DNA from: Oscillospiraceae bacterium
GTDB lineage: Bacteria > Bacillota_A > Clostridia > Oscillospirales > Oscillospiraceae
Assembly: GCA_017516785.1 (NCBI GenBank)
Contig: JAFXAV010000012.1
Coordinates: 1 to 17,871 of the forward strand
Direction: 5' to 3'
Length of the DNA: 17,871 nucleotides
A program made the translations under genes and the position numbers. The notes below the pieces were generated by a model. The model saw only the letters and a program-made list of their open reading frames with translations. It was not told the DNA's origin and did not search any database. Each line of letters starts with the position of its first letter. The first letter of the stretch is position 1. Below are positions 5,804-12,574 of this stretch, one piece after another.

Positions 5804-7624
5804 TTAATGGGTCTTATAGTAGCCGGTGACACCGCCCAGCTCTTTCAGCTCGAAGCTGATAAAGCCGTGCTCGGTCAGCCAGGTGTTGGTGTTGACACAG
5901 TCGGAGTAGATGGTCAGATTGTCCATCTGATTGCCCATGTCGAAGTCCAGCCAGTAGGTGCTGCACACATCGGGATTGGGACGGAAGTCCCAGTTCTGGG
6001 CCATGACGCCCAGCTCACAATCGGCAAGGATCGCATCCATCAGGCTCCGGATTTCCTCGGGGTCCGTAATGCTCACGCTGTAGCCGTCTATGTACAGATC
6101 ATCCTCACCTTCATAGCTATCGCAACCCACGGTGATGGTCTGGGTGACCTTCAGGATGTTTTCCAGGGTAGTTTCGCCGTGGAAATTCCGGAAAATGCCG
6201 TCCAGGGTGTTGAAATAGGGAGTCATCAGTCTGCCTGCCTCACCGTTGAGGTTGATGATGTAGTAGCGGGATTTCACCGTGCCGTTTTTCAGGAAATAGT
6301 GGAAGCTGATGGTCTGGCCATTGTAGCCCTGGGGATCGTATACAGGGGTATCCTCGGTGACGATCATGGTGTGGCCCATGTAGGTGTTCCGTTCCTCGAT
6401 GGCGATTTCGTGGGTACGGAGCACATCTTCGATGGCCTGGGGATCCTCCAGGGTGATCAGGTTGTAGTCATAGTAGCCGGAGTAGTTGGTGCTGACTTCC
6501 ACCTTGGTCACGTCCTCAGCCCTGGGCATCCAGGTTTCGATGCCGAAGGGATCCAGGGCGGCGCCCACCAGGGTCAGGGCGAAAGCACCCGCCAGAATGG
6601 CGCATTTGAGCAGCGCCTTCTTGTGGAAGACCCGGATGGTTCGTTCCAAAAGCATTTCGCCGGTGAAAAAGCCAATCAGCAGACCGACAGCCATGTACAC
6701 GATGGCAACGCCGCCGATGGAGAGCACCTCTTCACAGAAGAAATAGAAGACGGAAGCCACGATCAGAGGATAGATCACCATGAACACCGGCTCCAGAGCC
6801 TTCACGGCCATGAAATCACCGGCGCATTCCAGATTGCGCTTCCGGTAGAGCATGCAGGCGGCAACCAGCAGCAACGCACCCAGCACGGCGCAGATGGCGA
6901 GGTAGCCCCAGCCGTCGGTGACCCGATACCAAACCTCGCAGAAAACGCCGTCCGCCTTTTGCCAGTTGACTTCGATGAACTCGGAATTTGCAAACTGGAT
7001 GGTGGGGGCAAACTTTACGAAGGGATCTTCGTTGGTGCGGATGCCGTAGAGCAAAGGCGTGTAGAGGGTATCCACCAGCCAGTAGGCGATGACGGAGAGG
7101 AAATTGATGATGAAGTAGATGATGGCCTGGGCAAAGCGGTTGCCGACGCACAGAGCACTGAAGGCGGCCACGCCAAAGAAGAACAGGTACTGCAGGTTCG
7201 TGCCCAGCAGCCACCAGAAGGCAATCTGCCAGCCGTTGCTCAATTCAGAGCCGATGCCGAGGAGCAGAGCCAGAACCGTGCCGCAGAGGGTGGGAATCAG
7301 GCTCCAGGCAAGACCTGCCGCGGTGTGGCTGATAAACAGACACTCCCGGGTAACAGGCAGGGCGTGGATCATGTTGCACATGCGGCTGTTGTAGAGGTCG
7401 CCGAAAAGCAGCAGAGCGGAAAACAGCGCATAGAACAGGTTAATCACGCTCATAACGCAGATGAGGTTTCCAAGGGCAGAATGGAAATAGACCGGGTTAT
7501 TGTCCTGGCGCATCAGCATCATGCCCAGAATCAGGCAGATGGTGTAGATAATCCAGCCCGGCGCGAACCGGGTCATGGCCTTTTTGAAGATGGTTTTATC
7601 AAAGTACGATGTTCTTGACTTCAT
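5804..7624 (-). CDS. ABC transporter permease with large extracytoplasmic domain
   Basis: A 606-residue membrane protein, the membrane partner of the ATPase encoded just upstream. Residues 20-190 hold about five to six helices. They include the LPVTR motif after helix two (residues 89-93), common in ABC-2 permeases for envelope or lantibiotic-resistance exporters. Further helices occur near 240-260, 280-340 and 350-370. From about 375 to 606 the chain is hydrophilic (YYDYNLITLEDPQAIEDVL, GYNGQTISFHYFLKNG) and probably lies outside the membrane. I recall a domain of this type named DUF6449, unconfirmed. A GGAGGTG precedes the ATG by 7 nt. It overlaps the ATPase gene by 26 bp, so the two are coupled. 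Substrate unknown. Confidence 0.88.
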   Translation of the reverse strand: MKSRTSYFDKTIFKKAMTRFAPGWIIYTICLILGMMLMRQDNNPVYFHSALGNLICVMSVINLFYALFSALLLFGDLYNSRMCNMIHALPVTRECLFISHTAAGLAWSLIPTLCGTVLALLLGIGSELSNGWQIAFWWLLGTNLQYLFFFGVAAFSALCVGNRFAQAIIYFIINFLSVIAYWLVDTLYTPLLYGIRTNEDPFVKFAPTIQFANSEFIEVNWQKADGVFCEVWYRVTDGWGYLAICAVLGALLLVAACMLYRKRNLECAGDFMAVKALEPVFMVIYPLIVASVFYFFCEEVLSIGGVAIVYMAVGLLIGFFTGEMLLERTIRVFHKKALLKCAILAGAFALTLVGAALDPFGIETWMPRAEDVTKVEVSTNYSGYYDYNLITLEDPQAIEDVLRTHEIAIEERNTYMGHTMIVTEDTPVYDPQGYNGQTISFHYFLKNGTVKSRYYIINLNGEAGRLMTPYFNTLDGIFRNFHGETTLENILKVTQTITVGCDSYEGEDDLYIDGYSVSITDPEEIRSLMDAILADCELGVMAQNWDFRPNPDVCSTYWLDFDMGNQMDNLTIYSDCVNTNTWLTEHGFISFELKELGGVTGYYKTH

Positions 7625-8480
7625 AGTTCACACCTCCCAGTTCATAGATAAAGATCTCTTCCAGAGACAGGGGCAGAATGTCATAGTAGGCAGGGTTCGT
7701 GGGGGCGACGATTGCTTCCACCTCGTCCTGGGTGCCCCGGACAATCAGGGTATTCAGCCTGCCGGAAGCGCTCTGATGCAGAACGTTCAGACCCTCGGGA
7801 ATTTCGCCCACCAGCTGCAGCTTCAGAGTCGTACCCTGCATGTCTGCAAGGCTCCGCTCCAGAAGCATTTTGCCGTGGTCCATGATACCCACATGGTCGC
7901 AAATATCCTCCAGCTCACGGAGGTTGTGGGAAGAAATCAGAACCGTGGTGCCGTGTTCGGCAACATCAGCCAAAATCAGGCTCCATACCTGGCGGCGCAT
8001 CACGGGATCCAGACCGTCCACCGGCTCGTCCAGAATCAGCACATCGGGGCGGCAGCAGATGGCCAGATGAAATGCCGCCTGCTTCTGCATACCCTTGGAA
8101 AAGCGCCGGATGGGGCTCTTTTCGGGCAGCTGGAAAATTTCATAGAGACGGCGGTACAGGTCTTCGTCGAATTTGGGATACATGCCCTTGTAGTATCTGT
8201 GCATCTCATCCAGGGATGCGGAGGGGAAATAGAAGATGTCGTCGGGGATATAGCCGATGCGGACCTTCAGGGCAGGATTTTCGTAGATCGGGGCGCCCTC
8301 CATGGTGATTTCGCCGGAGTCGGGGCGGTAGACACCGGTCAGGTGGCGGATTGCGGTACTCTTGCCGGCACCGTTGGGGCCAACGAGGCCGTAGACGGTA
8401 CCCTTGGGTACGGTCATGGTCAGATCGTCAAGAGCTTTGAAAGAGCCAAAGGTCTTGGTCACATTTTTCATTTCAAGCAT
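7599..8480 (-). CDS. ABC transporter ATP-binding protein (YtrB-like)
   Basis: A 293-residue ATPase that powers the adjacent permease. It has Walker A GPNGAGKST (34-42), signature FSKGMQKQ (127-134), Walker B VLILDEP (147-153), a D-loop GLDP and the switch histidine in SSHN (H185). The signature deviates from LSGGQ, and the Q-loop region reads GYIPDD with no glutamine. Both are, to my knowledge, seen in the YtrB/BcrA-type group. The start at 8480 (MLEMKNV) has AAGGAGG 9 nt upstream and overlaps the GntR stop by 8 bp. An earlier ATG at 8501 lies upstream of that ribosome site. Middle gene of the GntR/ATPase/permease operon. Confidence 0.95.
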   Translation of the reverse strand: MLEMKNVTKTFGSFKALDDLTMTVPKGTVYGLVGPNGAGKSTAIRHLTGVYRPDSGEITMEGAPIYENPALKVRIGYIPDDIFYFPSASLDEMHRYYKGMYPKFDEDLYRRLYEIFQLPEKSPIRRFSKGMQKQAAFHLAICCRPDVLILDEPVDGLDPVMRRQVWSLILADVAEHGTTVLISSHNLRELEDICDHVGIMDHGKMLLERSLADMQGTTLKLQLVGEIPEGLNVLHQSASGRLNTLIVRGTQDEVEAIVAPTNPAYYDILPLSLEEIFIYELGGVNYEVKNIVL

Positions 8481-8841
8481 TCTGGAATTCCTCCTTTTCA
8501 AGCCGGGAGATCAGTTCCTCCCGGGTGGCGCCCAGGCGCATCAGCGCGGCGGCGGATTTGTCAAAGGCTGCCAGCAGCTCCTGCCGTTCTGCCTCGGAAT
8601 ATTCCGGCAGACCGCAGACGAAGCATCCCTTGCCCGGCACCGTGGCGATCCACCCCTCCGCTTCCAGCTGGCGGTAGGACCGCTGGATGGTATTGGGGTT
8701 AATGGACAGCTGCACCGCCAGTTCCCGGACGGAGGGGAGCTTTTCTCCCGCTTCCAGGATTCCGGCTGTGATCTGATCCCGGAAACCGTCGGCGATCTGG
8801 GCATAGATGGGTCTGGCATCCCGGTAATCGAGGTGTACCAT
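8473..8841 (-). CDS. GntR-family regulator, YtrA subfamily
   Basis: A 122-residue regulator. The winged helix covers about residues 8-76: PIYAQIADGFRDQITAGIL, then LPSVRELAVQLSINPNTIQR and GKGCFV. The short C-terminal helical part, with no effector domain, is the hallmark of the YtrA subfamily. Such proteins usually repress the ABC transporter operon they head and respond to cell-envelope antibiotics or stress (family knowledge). Here it is the first gene of exactly such an operon. AAGGAGG stands 6 nt before the ATG at 8841. A palindrome of the YtrA type lies in its promoter. Confidence 0.95.
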   Translation of the reverse strand: MVHLDYRDARPIYAQIADGFRDQITAGILEAGEKLPSVRELAVQLSINPNTIQRSYRQLEAEGWIATVPGKGCFVCGLPEYSEAERQELLAAFDKSAAALMRLGATREELISRLEKEEFQNA

Positions 8842-8880
8842 AACATCCCTCCTTGTAATTGCGATGATACTTACGTACTA

Positions 8881-8905
8881 ACTGTATTATCTGTACTAGT
8901 ACAGT
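8881..8905. promoter_or_regulatory. Probable YtrA-type operator
   Basis: ACTGTA (8881-8886) and TACAGT (8900-8905) are perfect 6-bp arms separated by 13 bp. This is the same 6-N13-6 layout that I recall for the YtrA box (AGTGTA-N13-TACACT). The interval also contains a perfect 14-bp palindrome, CTGTACTAGTACAG (8891-8904). Outer arms CGTACTA (8874-8880) and TAGTACG (8918-8924) add further symmetry. The site covers the expected transcription start near 8900, a position fit for repression by the GntR protein. Confidence 0.7.
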
Positions 8906-8906
8906 T

Positions 8907-8935
8907 ATTGTATCAGGTAGTACGGCTTCTGTCAA
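8907..8935 (-). promoter_or_regulatory. Promoter of the GntR/ABC operon
   Basis: On the minus strand a perfect TTGACA (8935-8930) and TACAAT (8912-8907) are separated by 17 bp, with TGA before the -10 box. The leader to the GntR start is about 59 nt and contains the operator. Confidence 0.9.
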
Positions 8936-8977
8936 TGCGCCGAAGTTTAAGGCTTCCTTAAATCCGTATTAAGAACG

Positions 8978-9005
8978 AAACGGCCCCTCGGTTGAGGGGC
9001 CGTTT
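8978..9005 (-). terminator. Terminator of the radical SAM gene
   Basis: A perfect 12-bp stem, AAACGGCCCCTC and its complement around a 4-nt loop, begins 3 bp after the stop of the radical SAM gene. It ends in TTT then CGTTCTT on the minus strand. Confidence 0.85.
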
Positions 9006-9008
9006 GGC

Positions 9009-9866
9009 TCAGAAATCGGGAATATAGGCCGTGTCGGCGGCATCGGCTTCCTGGGTAAAGCCTTCCAGATCGTTTAAGTACATCCAGCTGAGGACGGCAT
9101 CGTACTCGTCGTCGGTGATTTTCCGGTCAAGGGAAGCAGACAGGCCGCCCATGGGGGTATACTGGCGCATCAGGCTCACGAGAACCTCACCGGGTGCGAA
9201 GGTGTCGCCGATCCAGTCCAGAACCTTCAGGGAATTGGCCACACAGCCGGGGAGAATCAGATGGCGGATGATGGTACCCCGGGTGATTTTCTCACCTTCC
9301 CACTGAACAGGACCGGTCTGGCGGACCATCTCGCGGATGGCGGTGGTGGCGGTCTGGAAATAGTCCGGGGCGCCGGAGAGCACCTTTGCCAGGCGGTTGT
9401 CGGCATATTTCAGGTCGGGGAGGTAAATGTCTACCTTGCCATCCAATGCTTTCAGGGTTTCCACCCGCTCATAGCCGCCGCAGTTGTAGACCACCGGAAC
9501 GGGGAGTTTGGGTTCCAAGGCGGGGATGATGGTGGGCAGGTACTGGGTGGGGGTTACGAGATCAATATTTTCCGCGCCCTGGGCGAGCAGGTCCTCCATG
9601 ATGCGGCGAAGCTCTTCGGAGGTAGTCGGTACGCCCCGGGGGGCGCAGCTGATCTCCCGGTTCTGGCAGTAAAGGCACCCTAAGGTGCAGCCGCCGAAGA
9701 AAATGGCGCCGCTGCCGCCGTTACCGGCGAGGGCAGGCTCTTCCCATTTGTGGAGCATGGTTTTTGCAACCAGGGCGGTGTCGGGGCATCGGCAGTAGCC
9801 GTTTTTTCCTAGAGTCCGGTCGATGCCGCACTGCCGGGGACAGAGGTTACAGTTTACATAATTCAT
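9009..9866 (-). CDS. Radical SAM protein, PflX-like (COG1313 type)
   Basis: A 285-residue radical S-adenosylmethionine protein related to pyruvate formate-lyase activating enzymes. The cluster-binding motif is C60-x3-C64-x2-C67 (GGCTLGCLYCQN). A second cysteine set at the N-terminus (C6, C9, C13, C25, C27, with CPRQCGIDR) is typical of the PflX group and may bind another metal cluster. Later conserved stretches are YNCGGYE, DIYLPDLKYAD and RHLILPG. The true substrate of this group is not established, and no glycyl radical enzyme lies nearby. The start at 9866 has AAAGGTGG about 8 nt upstream. It is transcribed alone from a promoter at 9889-9917. Confidence 0.9.
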   Translation of the reverse strand: MNYVNCNLCPRQCGIDRTLGKNGYCRCPDTALVAKTMLHKWEEPALAGNGGSGAIFFGGCTLGCLYCQNREISCAPRGVPTTSEELRRIMEDLLAQGAENIDLVTPTQYLPTIIPALEPKLPVPVVYNCGGYERVETLKALDGKVDIYLPDLKYADNRLAKVLSGAPDYFQTATTAIREMVRQTGPVQWEGEKITRGTIIRHLILPGCVANSLKVLDWIGDTFAPGEVLVSLMRQYTPMGGLSASLDRKITDDEYDAVLSWMYLNDLEGFTQEADAADTAYIPDF

Positions 9867-9888
9867 AATTCATTCCACCTTTGGCCCT

Positions 9889-9917
9889 ATCATAGCATCT
9901 TTTTTCCCATTTCTCAA
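9889..9917 (-). promoter_or_regulatory. Promoter of the radical SAM gene
   Basis: On the minus strand TTGAGA (9917-9912) and TATGAT (9894-9889) are spaced by 17 bp, with TGC before the -10 box. The leader would be about 16 nt. Confidence 0.75.
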
Positions 9918-9924
9918 GCCGCCC

Positions 9925-9953
9925 TTTACCGAGCCTGAAAATTGTGGTATATT
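9925..9953 (+). promoter_or_regulatory. Promoter of the GNAT-rlmD operon
   Basis: TTTACC (9925-9930) and TATATT (9948-9953) are spaced by 17 bp, with TGG before the -10 box. Its -35 box lies only 7 bp from that of the divergent radical SAM promoter. The leader to the GNAT start is about 128 nt. Confidence 0.7.
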
Positions 9954-10028
9954 AACATTTAAGATGATGGACAAGTATCGGCTGGCTGCACTGTCTTACG
10001 CAGCGAATGCAAAATGCGAAATGATTGT

Positions 10029-10070
10029 GTCGGCTTCGCCGACTATTTCATAATTATTCCCGGAGGGAAT
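10029..10070 (+). repeat. Two stem-loops in the GNAT leader (REP-like)
   Basis: GTCGGC-TTC-GCCGAC (10029-10043) and ATTCCC-GGA-GGGAAT (10056-10070) are perfect short hairpins in the long 5' leader. The second contains GGAGGG, a Shine-Dalgarno-like sequence partly held in its stem. The proper GAGGTG before the start lies just downstream. Such hairpins separated by AT-rich sequence resemble dispersed palindromic repeats of clostridial genomes (memory). Only one copy is present here. Confidence 0.55.
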
Positions 10071-10087
10071 ATCTCGAGGTGAACACC

Positions 10088-10558
10088 ATGGAAATTCGCA
10101 TCGCGGAAACCCGGGACATCCCCGGCATGATCGCGCTTTTATATCAGGTGGGCGCTGTCCACCATGACATCCGTCCGGACATTTTCCGCTCTGGCGCACT
10201 GAAATACACAGAATCCGACCTGGCCGAGATTCTGGAAGATAAGACCCGGCCCATTTTTGTGGCGGTGGAAGATGATTTCGTCAAAGGCTACAGCTTCTGC
10301 GTCCACAAGGAATACGCGGGCAGCACCGTTCTGACCGACCGGAAAGAGGTTTACATTGACGACCTCTGCGTGGACGAAACCTGCCGGGGTCAGGGCGTGG
10401 CGAAGGCACTCTATGGTCATGTTCGCGACTATGCAAGAAAATGCGGCTGTGCGTTCATTACTCTGAATGTCTGGTGCGGCAACGATGGCGCCCAGCGGTT
10501 CTACGAAAAAATGGGCATGAAACCCCGAAGCATCAATATGGAGATGGAATTATGCTGA
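10088..10558 (+). CDS. GNAT family N-acetyltransferase
   Basis: A 156-residue GCN5-related acetyltransferase. The acetyl-CoA binding motif A is seen as VDETCRGQGVAKALYGHV (RGQGVA loop), preceded by the beta strand YIDDLCV and followed by ITLNVWCGNDGAQRFYEKMG near the C-terminus, a standard GNAT ending. The substrate cannot be inferred. The start at 10088 is chosen from GAGGTG 7 nt upstream and because the fold begins with IRIAETRDIPGM. An upstream in-frame ATG at 10025 lies inside the leader hairpin region. The gene overlaps rlmD by 7 bp and heads a six-gene run. Confidence 0.93.
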   Translation: MEIRIAETRDIPGMIALLYQVGAVHHDIRPDIFRSGALKYTESDLAEILEDKTRPIFVAVEDDFVKGYSFCVHKEYAGSTVLTDRKEVYIDDLCVDETCRGQGVAKALYGHVRDYARKCGCAFITLNVWCGNDGAQRFYEKMGMKPRSINMEMELC

Positions 10559-11919
10559 CAAAGAATCAAATTTACGAAGCAGTCATCACCGACTACACCT
10601 CTGAAGGTCAGGGCGTTGCCCACATCGAAGGCTGCGCCGTGTTCATCCCCAACGCCATTGAAGGCGAACGCTATAAAGTCCGCATCGAGCTGGCCCGGAA
10701 GACCTGGGCAGCGGGCAAGATCGTGGAAATTCTCGAAAAATCCCCCCATCGGGTGAACCGGGAATGTCCCGTCGCCAAGCTCTGCGGCGGCTGCGATTTC
10801 TGGCACATGGACTATGAGGCTGAAACCCAGCTGAAGGCCAACCGCGTCAGAAACTGCCTGAACCGGATGGCAGGCGAAAATCTTCAGGAGCTGCCCATTC
10901 TCGCCGCTCCCACCTGCCACGGCTACCGGAACAAGGCCCAGTACCCCGTCGCCAGCAAGAAGGGCCGTGCCTACGCAGGCTTCTTCCGTGCCGGAACCCA
11001 CAGCGTCGTGGAAAATCAGCGGTGCCTGATTCTGCCTGAAGAGACCGACCGGGTGAAGGATGCGGTCATGGATTATGTAAACAAGTTCAAGGTTTCTGCC
11101 TATGATGAAGTGGAGCATAAGGGCCTTCTGCGGCATATTTATGTCCGCCGGGGCGCTGTATCGAAGCAGATTCTGGTGTGTCTCGTCATCAACGGCCGCT
11201 CCATCCCCAAGGCTCACGAGCTGGTGGGTAGACTCAAGAAAATTCCCGGCTTCACCACCCTGGCGCTGAGCATCAACACCCGCAAGGGCAACGCCGTCCT
11301 GGGCGACGAGTTCGTGACACTCCACGGCCCCGGGTATATCGAGGATACACTCTGCGGCCTCACATTCCGGCTGAGCCCCCGGTCTTTTTACCAGGTGAAC
11401 CACCATCAGGCCCAGCGGCTTTATGAAGCTGCCATCTCCCAGGCGGAGATTACCAAGAACGACACCGTTCTGGATCTTTACTGCGGCGTGGGCACGATTA
11501 CCTTGGCTATGGCTTCCGCAGCGGGAAAGGTCATCGGCGTGGAGGTGATCCCCCAGGCGGTGGAGGATGCAAAGGATAACGCCAAGCGCAACGGCATCGA
11601 AAATGCCGAATTCTTCTGCGGTGACGCAGGTCAGGCGGCTCTGGAACTGGAAGCCAAGGGCATCAAGGCTGACGTTGTGGTGGTTGACCCGCCCCGGAAG
11701 GGCCTGAACGCCGATACCATCGAGGCCCTGCACCGCTTCTCCCCCCGCCGCATTGTCTACGTCTCCTGCGACCCCGCCACCCTGGCAAGAGATGTTGCTC
11801 TTCTGAAAGAACGGGGATACAAGTTGAAAAACGCCCTGGCTGCGGACCTCTTCCCCCGGTGCAGCCATGTGGAGAGTGTGGTCACGCTGATCAAAGACGA
11901 AGGAGTATCCCATGAATAA
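10552..11919 (+). CDS. rlmD: 23S rRNA (uracil-C5)-methyltransferase, RlmD/RlmCD type
   Basis: A 455-residue RumA-family enzyme that methylates C5 of uridine in 23S rRNA. U1939 is the RlmD position, and Gram-positive RlmCD also modifies U747. An N-terminal TRAM domain covers about 1-60. Four cysteines at C72, C78, C81 (CGGCDFWH) and C158 would bind an iron-sulfur cluster. The SAM-binding motif is VLDLYCGVGTITL (306-318), followed by VVVDPPRKG (376-384). The catalytic cysteine is C406 in YVSCDPATLARD. Length is normal. The start at 10552 overlaps the GNAT stop and has GGAG 8 nt upstream. The specific target base is not resolvable from sequence. Confidence 0.95.
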   Translation: MLTKNQIYEAVITDYTSEGQGVAHIEGCAVFIPNAIEGERYKVRIELARKTWAAGKIVEILEKSPHRVNRECPVAKLCGGCDFWHMDYEAETQLKANRVRNCLNRMAGENLQELPILAAPTCHGYRNKAQYPVASKKGRAYAGFFRAGTHSVVENQRCLILPEETDRVKDAVMDYVNKFKVSAYDEVEHKGLLRHIYVRRGAVSKQILVCLVINGRSIPKAHELVGRLKKIPGFTTLALSINTRKGNAVLGDEFVTLHGPGYIEDTLCGLTFRLSPRSFYQVNHHQAQRLYEAAISQAEITKNDTVLDLYCGVGTITLAMASAAGKVIGVEVIPQAVEDAKDNAKRNGIENAEFFCGDAGQAALELEAKGIKADVVVVDPPRKGLNADTIEALHRFSPRRIVYVSCDPATLARDVALLKERGYKLKNALAADLFPRCSHVESVVTLIKDEGVSHE

Positions 11920-12535
11920 ATCTCCCCAATGGCTTCAGTGGGCCATAGAGCTGCAGAGTCTTGCCCAAGCGGGGCTGAACTATGGAAAAGATGTGTTCGA
12001 CCGGGAGCGATATACACGTGTCCGTGAAATCGCAGCAGAAATCATGTCCTGCATGACGGATATCCCGACTGAAACGGTAAAAGACCTGTTCTGCAATGAA
12101 ACGGGATATCAGACCCCGAAAATCGATACCCGCGCGGCTATTTTTAAAGATGGAAAGATTCTTCTTGTCTGTGAGAAGGACGGAAAATGGTCCCTTCCCG
12201 GCGGCTGGTGCGATGTAAATGTGTCTGTTGGTGAAAATACAGTCAAAGAAGTGAAAGAGGAAACCGGACTGGATGTTGTTCCTGAAAGCATCATTGCAAT
12301 CCAGGATCGGGCGAAGCACAATCTCCCACTGTATGCCTACGGCATCTGCAAAGTGTTTGTGCACTGCCGCGTAATCGGAGGAGATTTTGTTGAAAATCCG
12401 GAGACCACCGGTTTTGCCTATTTTTCCGAGGATAGTCTTCCGGAACTGGCCGCAGCTAAGAATAATGAAGGGCAAATCAAAATGTGCTTTGATGCATACC
12501 GGGCGGGCGATCGCTGGAAAACGGTATTTGACTGA
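11912..12535 (+). CDS. Nudix hydrolase with N-terminal Nudix_N_2-like region
   Basis: A 207-residue hydrolase. Residues 5-45 (WAIELQSLAQAGLNYGKDVF, YTRVREIAAEI) match the small helical region found before some Nudix domains, including B. subtilis YjhB-type proteins. The Nudix box around 97-120 reads GGWCDVNVSVGENTVKEVKE then ETGL. It keeps the metal-binding EVKEE but has K for R and lacks the usual GES spacing, as in other GGW-type members. It probably cleaves a nucleoside-diphosphate sugar or similar compound; substrate unknown. AAGGAG lies 6 nt before the ATG at 11912, which overlaps rlmD by 8 bp. Its codons use more A/T in third positions than its neighbours, hinting at a different history. 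Confidence 0.92.
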   Translation: MNKSPQWLQWAIELQSLAQAGLNYGKDVFDRERYTRVREIAAEIMSCMTDIPTETVKDLFCNETGYQTPKIDTRAAIFKDGKILLVCEKDGKWSLPGGWCDVNVSVGENTVKEVKEETGLDVVPESIIAIQDRAKHNLPLYAYGICKVFVHCRVIGGDFVENPETTGFAYFSEDSLPELAAAKNNEGQIKMCFDAYRAGDRWKTVFD

Positions 12536-12574
12536 TTTGTATCGCCACCCCTTAAAGAGAAAGGACGAAAGAAT

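Noticed and set aside
5786..7618. A 610-codon open frame on the plus strand opposite the ABC permease
   Set aside because: It mirrors the permease codon by codon, has no domain I recognise and no start signal. GC-rich third positions in the real gene leave few stops on the other strand.
10501..11913. A 470-codon open frame opposite rlmD
   Set aside because: Antisense shadow of a gene whose catalytic motifs are all intact.
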